Shown: one piece after another, positions 63,439 through 64,000 of the stretch
Layout of the letters: each line of letters opens with the position of its first letter
Position numbering within the stretch: the stretch's first letter is position 1
Source: Phascolarctos cinereus
Lineage: Eukaryota > Chordata > Mammalia > Diprotodontia > Phascolarctidae
Direction of reading: 5' to 3'
Length of the DNA: 64,000 bases
NCBI RefSeq assembly: GCF_002099425.1
Contig: NW_018343953.1
Span: 13,769,501 to 13,833,500 of the forward strand
Program-made: the position numbers and the translations under genes
The notes under the pieces: generated by a model
Databases searched by the model: none
The model's input: the letters and a program-made list of their open reading frames with translations, nothing else
What the model was told of the DNA's origin: nothing

Positions 63439-63479
63439 AACCTTCTAAGGAAATGGAGTCAGTGACTTCCTACATGATG

Positions 63480-63481
63480 TG

Positions 63482-63522
<41 letters not shown>

Positions 63523-63530
63523 TGTGTGTG
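63480..63530. repeat. (TG)n microsatellite
   Basis: About 25 TG units with one TT interruption, followed by a G-rich segment to 63546. Confidence 0.97.
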
Positions 63531-63664
63531 GAGGGGGGAGGGGAGCTGGTAGGACGAGTACTCCTTGCTTCAAAGTATCAACCCTATTCCCAAATTTCTG
63601 TTATCTTAGCTTCATTCTTTTAAGGATTAAAAGCATTTGGTTTCTTAGAGAGTTCTATAAAAAT

Positions 63665-63892
63665 AATAATCCTAATAATAGCTAACAATTATGTAGTACT
63701 TTACATTGTCATTTGATCCTCAAACAGCTCAATCAGATAGGGATCGCATGTGTTATTATGCCTATTTACAGATGAGGAAACTGAGGCTCAGAAAAATTAA
63801 GCAAGTTTTCACACAGCCAGTGAAGGCCAGAGGCAAATTTTAAACCCAGATTCTCTCCTGACTCCACTTTCCACTATACTGTGTTGTCTACC
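63665..63892 (-). mobile_element. MIR SINE, full length, antisense
   Basis: 'AATAGCTAACAATTATGTAG', 'ATTTGATCCTCAAACAGCTC', 'ACAGATGAGGAAACTGAGGC' and 'TTCCACTATACTGTGTTGTC'. Confidence 0.88.
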
Positions 63893-63914
63893 CTCCTCCA
63901 TCCTTTAAATTGAT

Positions 63915-64000
63915 GTAGCATCTTAAAGTTTGTAAAGTGTTTTTCCCTCAAAAACTGTGAGGCAGGCAATGCAATTTTTATTATTATCATTTTACAGGGA
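63915..64000 (-). mobile_element. MIR SINE, antisense, cut by window end
   Basis: 'CATCTTAAAGTTTGTAAAGT', 'ACTGTGAGGCAGGCAATGCA' and 'TTATCATTTTACAGGGA' run off the right edge. Confidence 0.75.

Noticed and set aside
1-64000. CRISPR arrays, operons, riboswitches or bacterial insertion sequences
   Set aside because: All repeat content is vertebrate; there are no spaced direct repeats with unique spacers and no dense coding on either strand.

Overview
This is vertebrate nuclear DNA, almost certainly from a marsupial. No host protein-coding exon, functional RNA gene or CpG island could be supported; the window reads as intergenic or deep intronic sequence. The marsupial call rests on the repeats: SINEs with the tRNA-like head GGGGCAGCTAGGTGGC, copies of the MAR1-type SINE with a BovB/RTE-like tail (reading GAAAACCCCAAATGGGGTC on the sense strand), poly-A tRNA-SINEs of L1 type, many MIR/MIR3 copies, and very abundant L2 and L3 (CR1-clade) LINE remnants. 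Family names are given from memory and are tentative at the subfamily level.

Layout. 1-10 kb: scattered MIR and L2 pieces, a MIR copy split by a MAR1, a possible gypsy-like reverse transcriptase fossil (about 4.7-5.0 kb), and several stretches with nothing recognisable. 10-11.1 kb: a nested stack in which an old MIR was hit by a MAR1, a tRNA-SINE and (adjacent) a MIR3, with clear target-site duplications. 12-19 kb: four candidate non-autonomous hAT-type DNA transposons recognised by terminal inverted repeats; one is split by a ~0.8 kb RTE-tailed element with its own 10-bp duplication. 19-30 kb: simple repeats, an inverted L1 5' piece, a 179-bp RTE-tailed element with a perfect 13-bp duplication, a diverged ~110-bp tandem array, an L1 3' end, and a near full-length retrocopy of 7SL RNA. 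30-41 kb: a 2.5-kb L2 copy with legible reverse transcriptase motifs, antisense L2 copies with SINEs inserted, pyrimidine and TATG/TG tracts. 41-53 kb: the poorest in repeats, with two long stretches (42.0-45.2 and 47.1-50.1 kb) lacking anything I recognise. 53-64 kb: L3 and L2 remnants, two of them over 1 kb, riddled with MIR-family insertions, two MAR1 copies with target-site duplications, and a canonical G-quadruplex motif.

The elements do not form a working gene system. What links them is mobilisation: L2 presumably moved MIR, the RTE-type LINE moved MAR1 and the other GAACAACAA-tailed elements, and L1 moved the poly-A tRNA-SINE and the 7SL copy. Traces of all three LINE drivers are present. 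I found no evidence of a previously undescribed functional system; the most useful leads are the RTE-tailed family with differing 5' parts, the 7SL retrocopy, and the hAT miniature elements.
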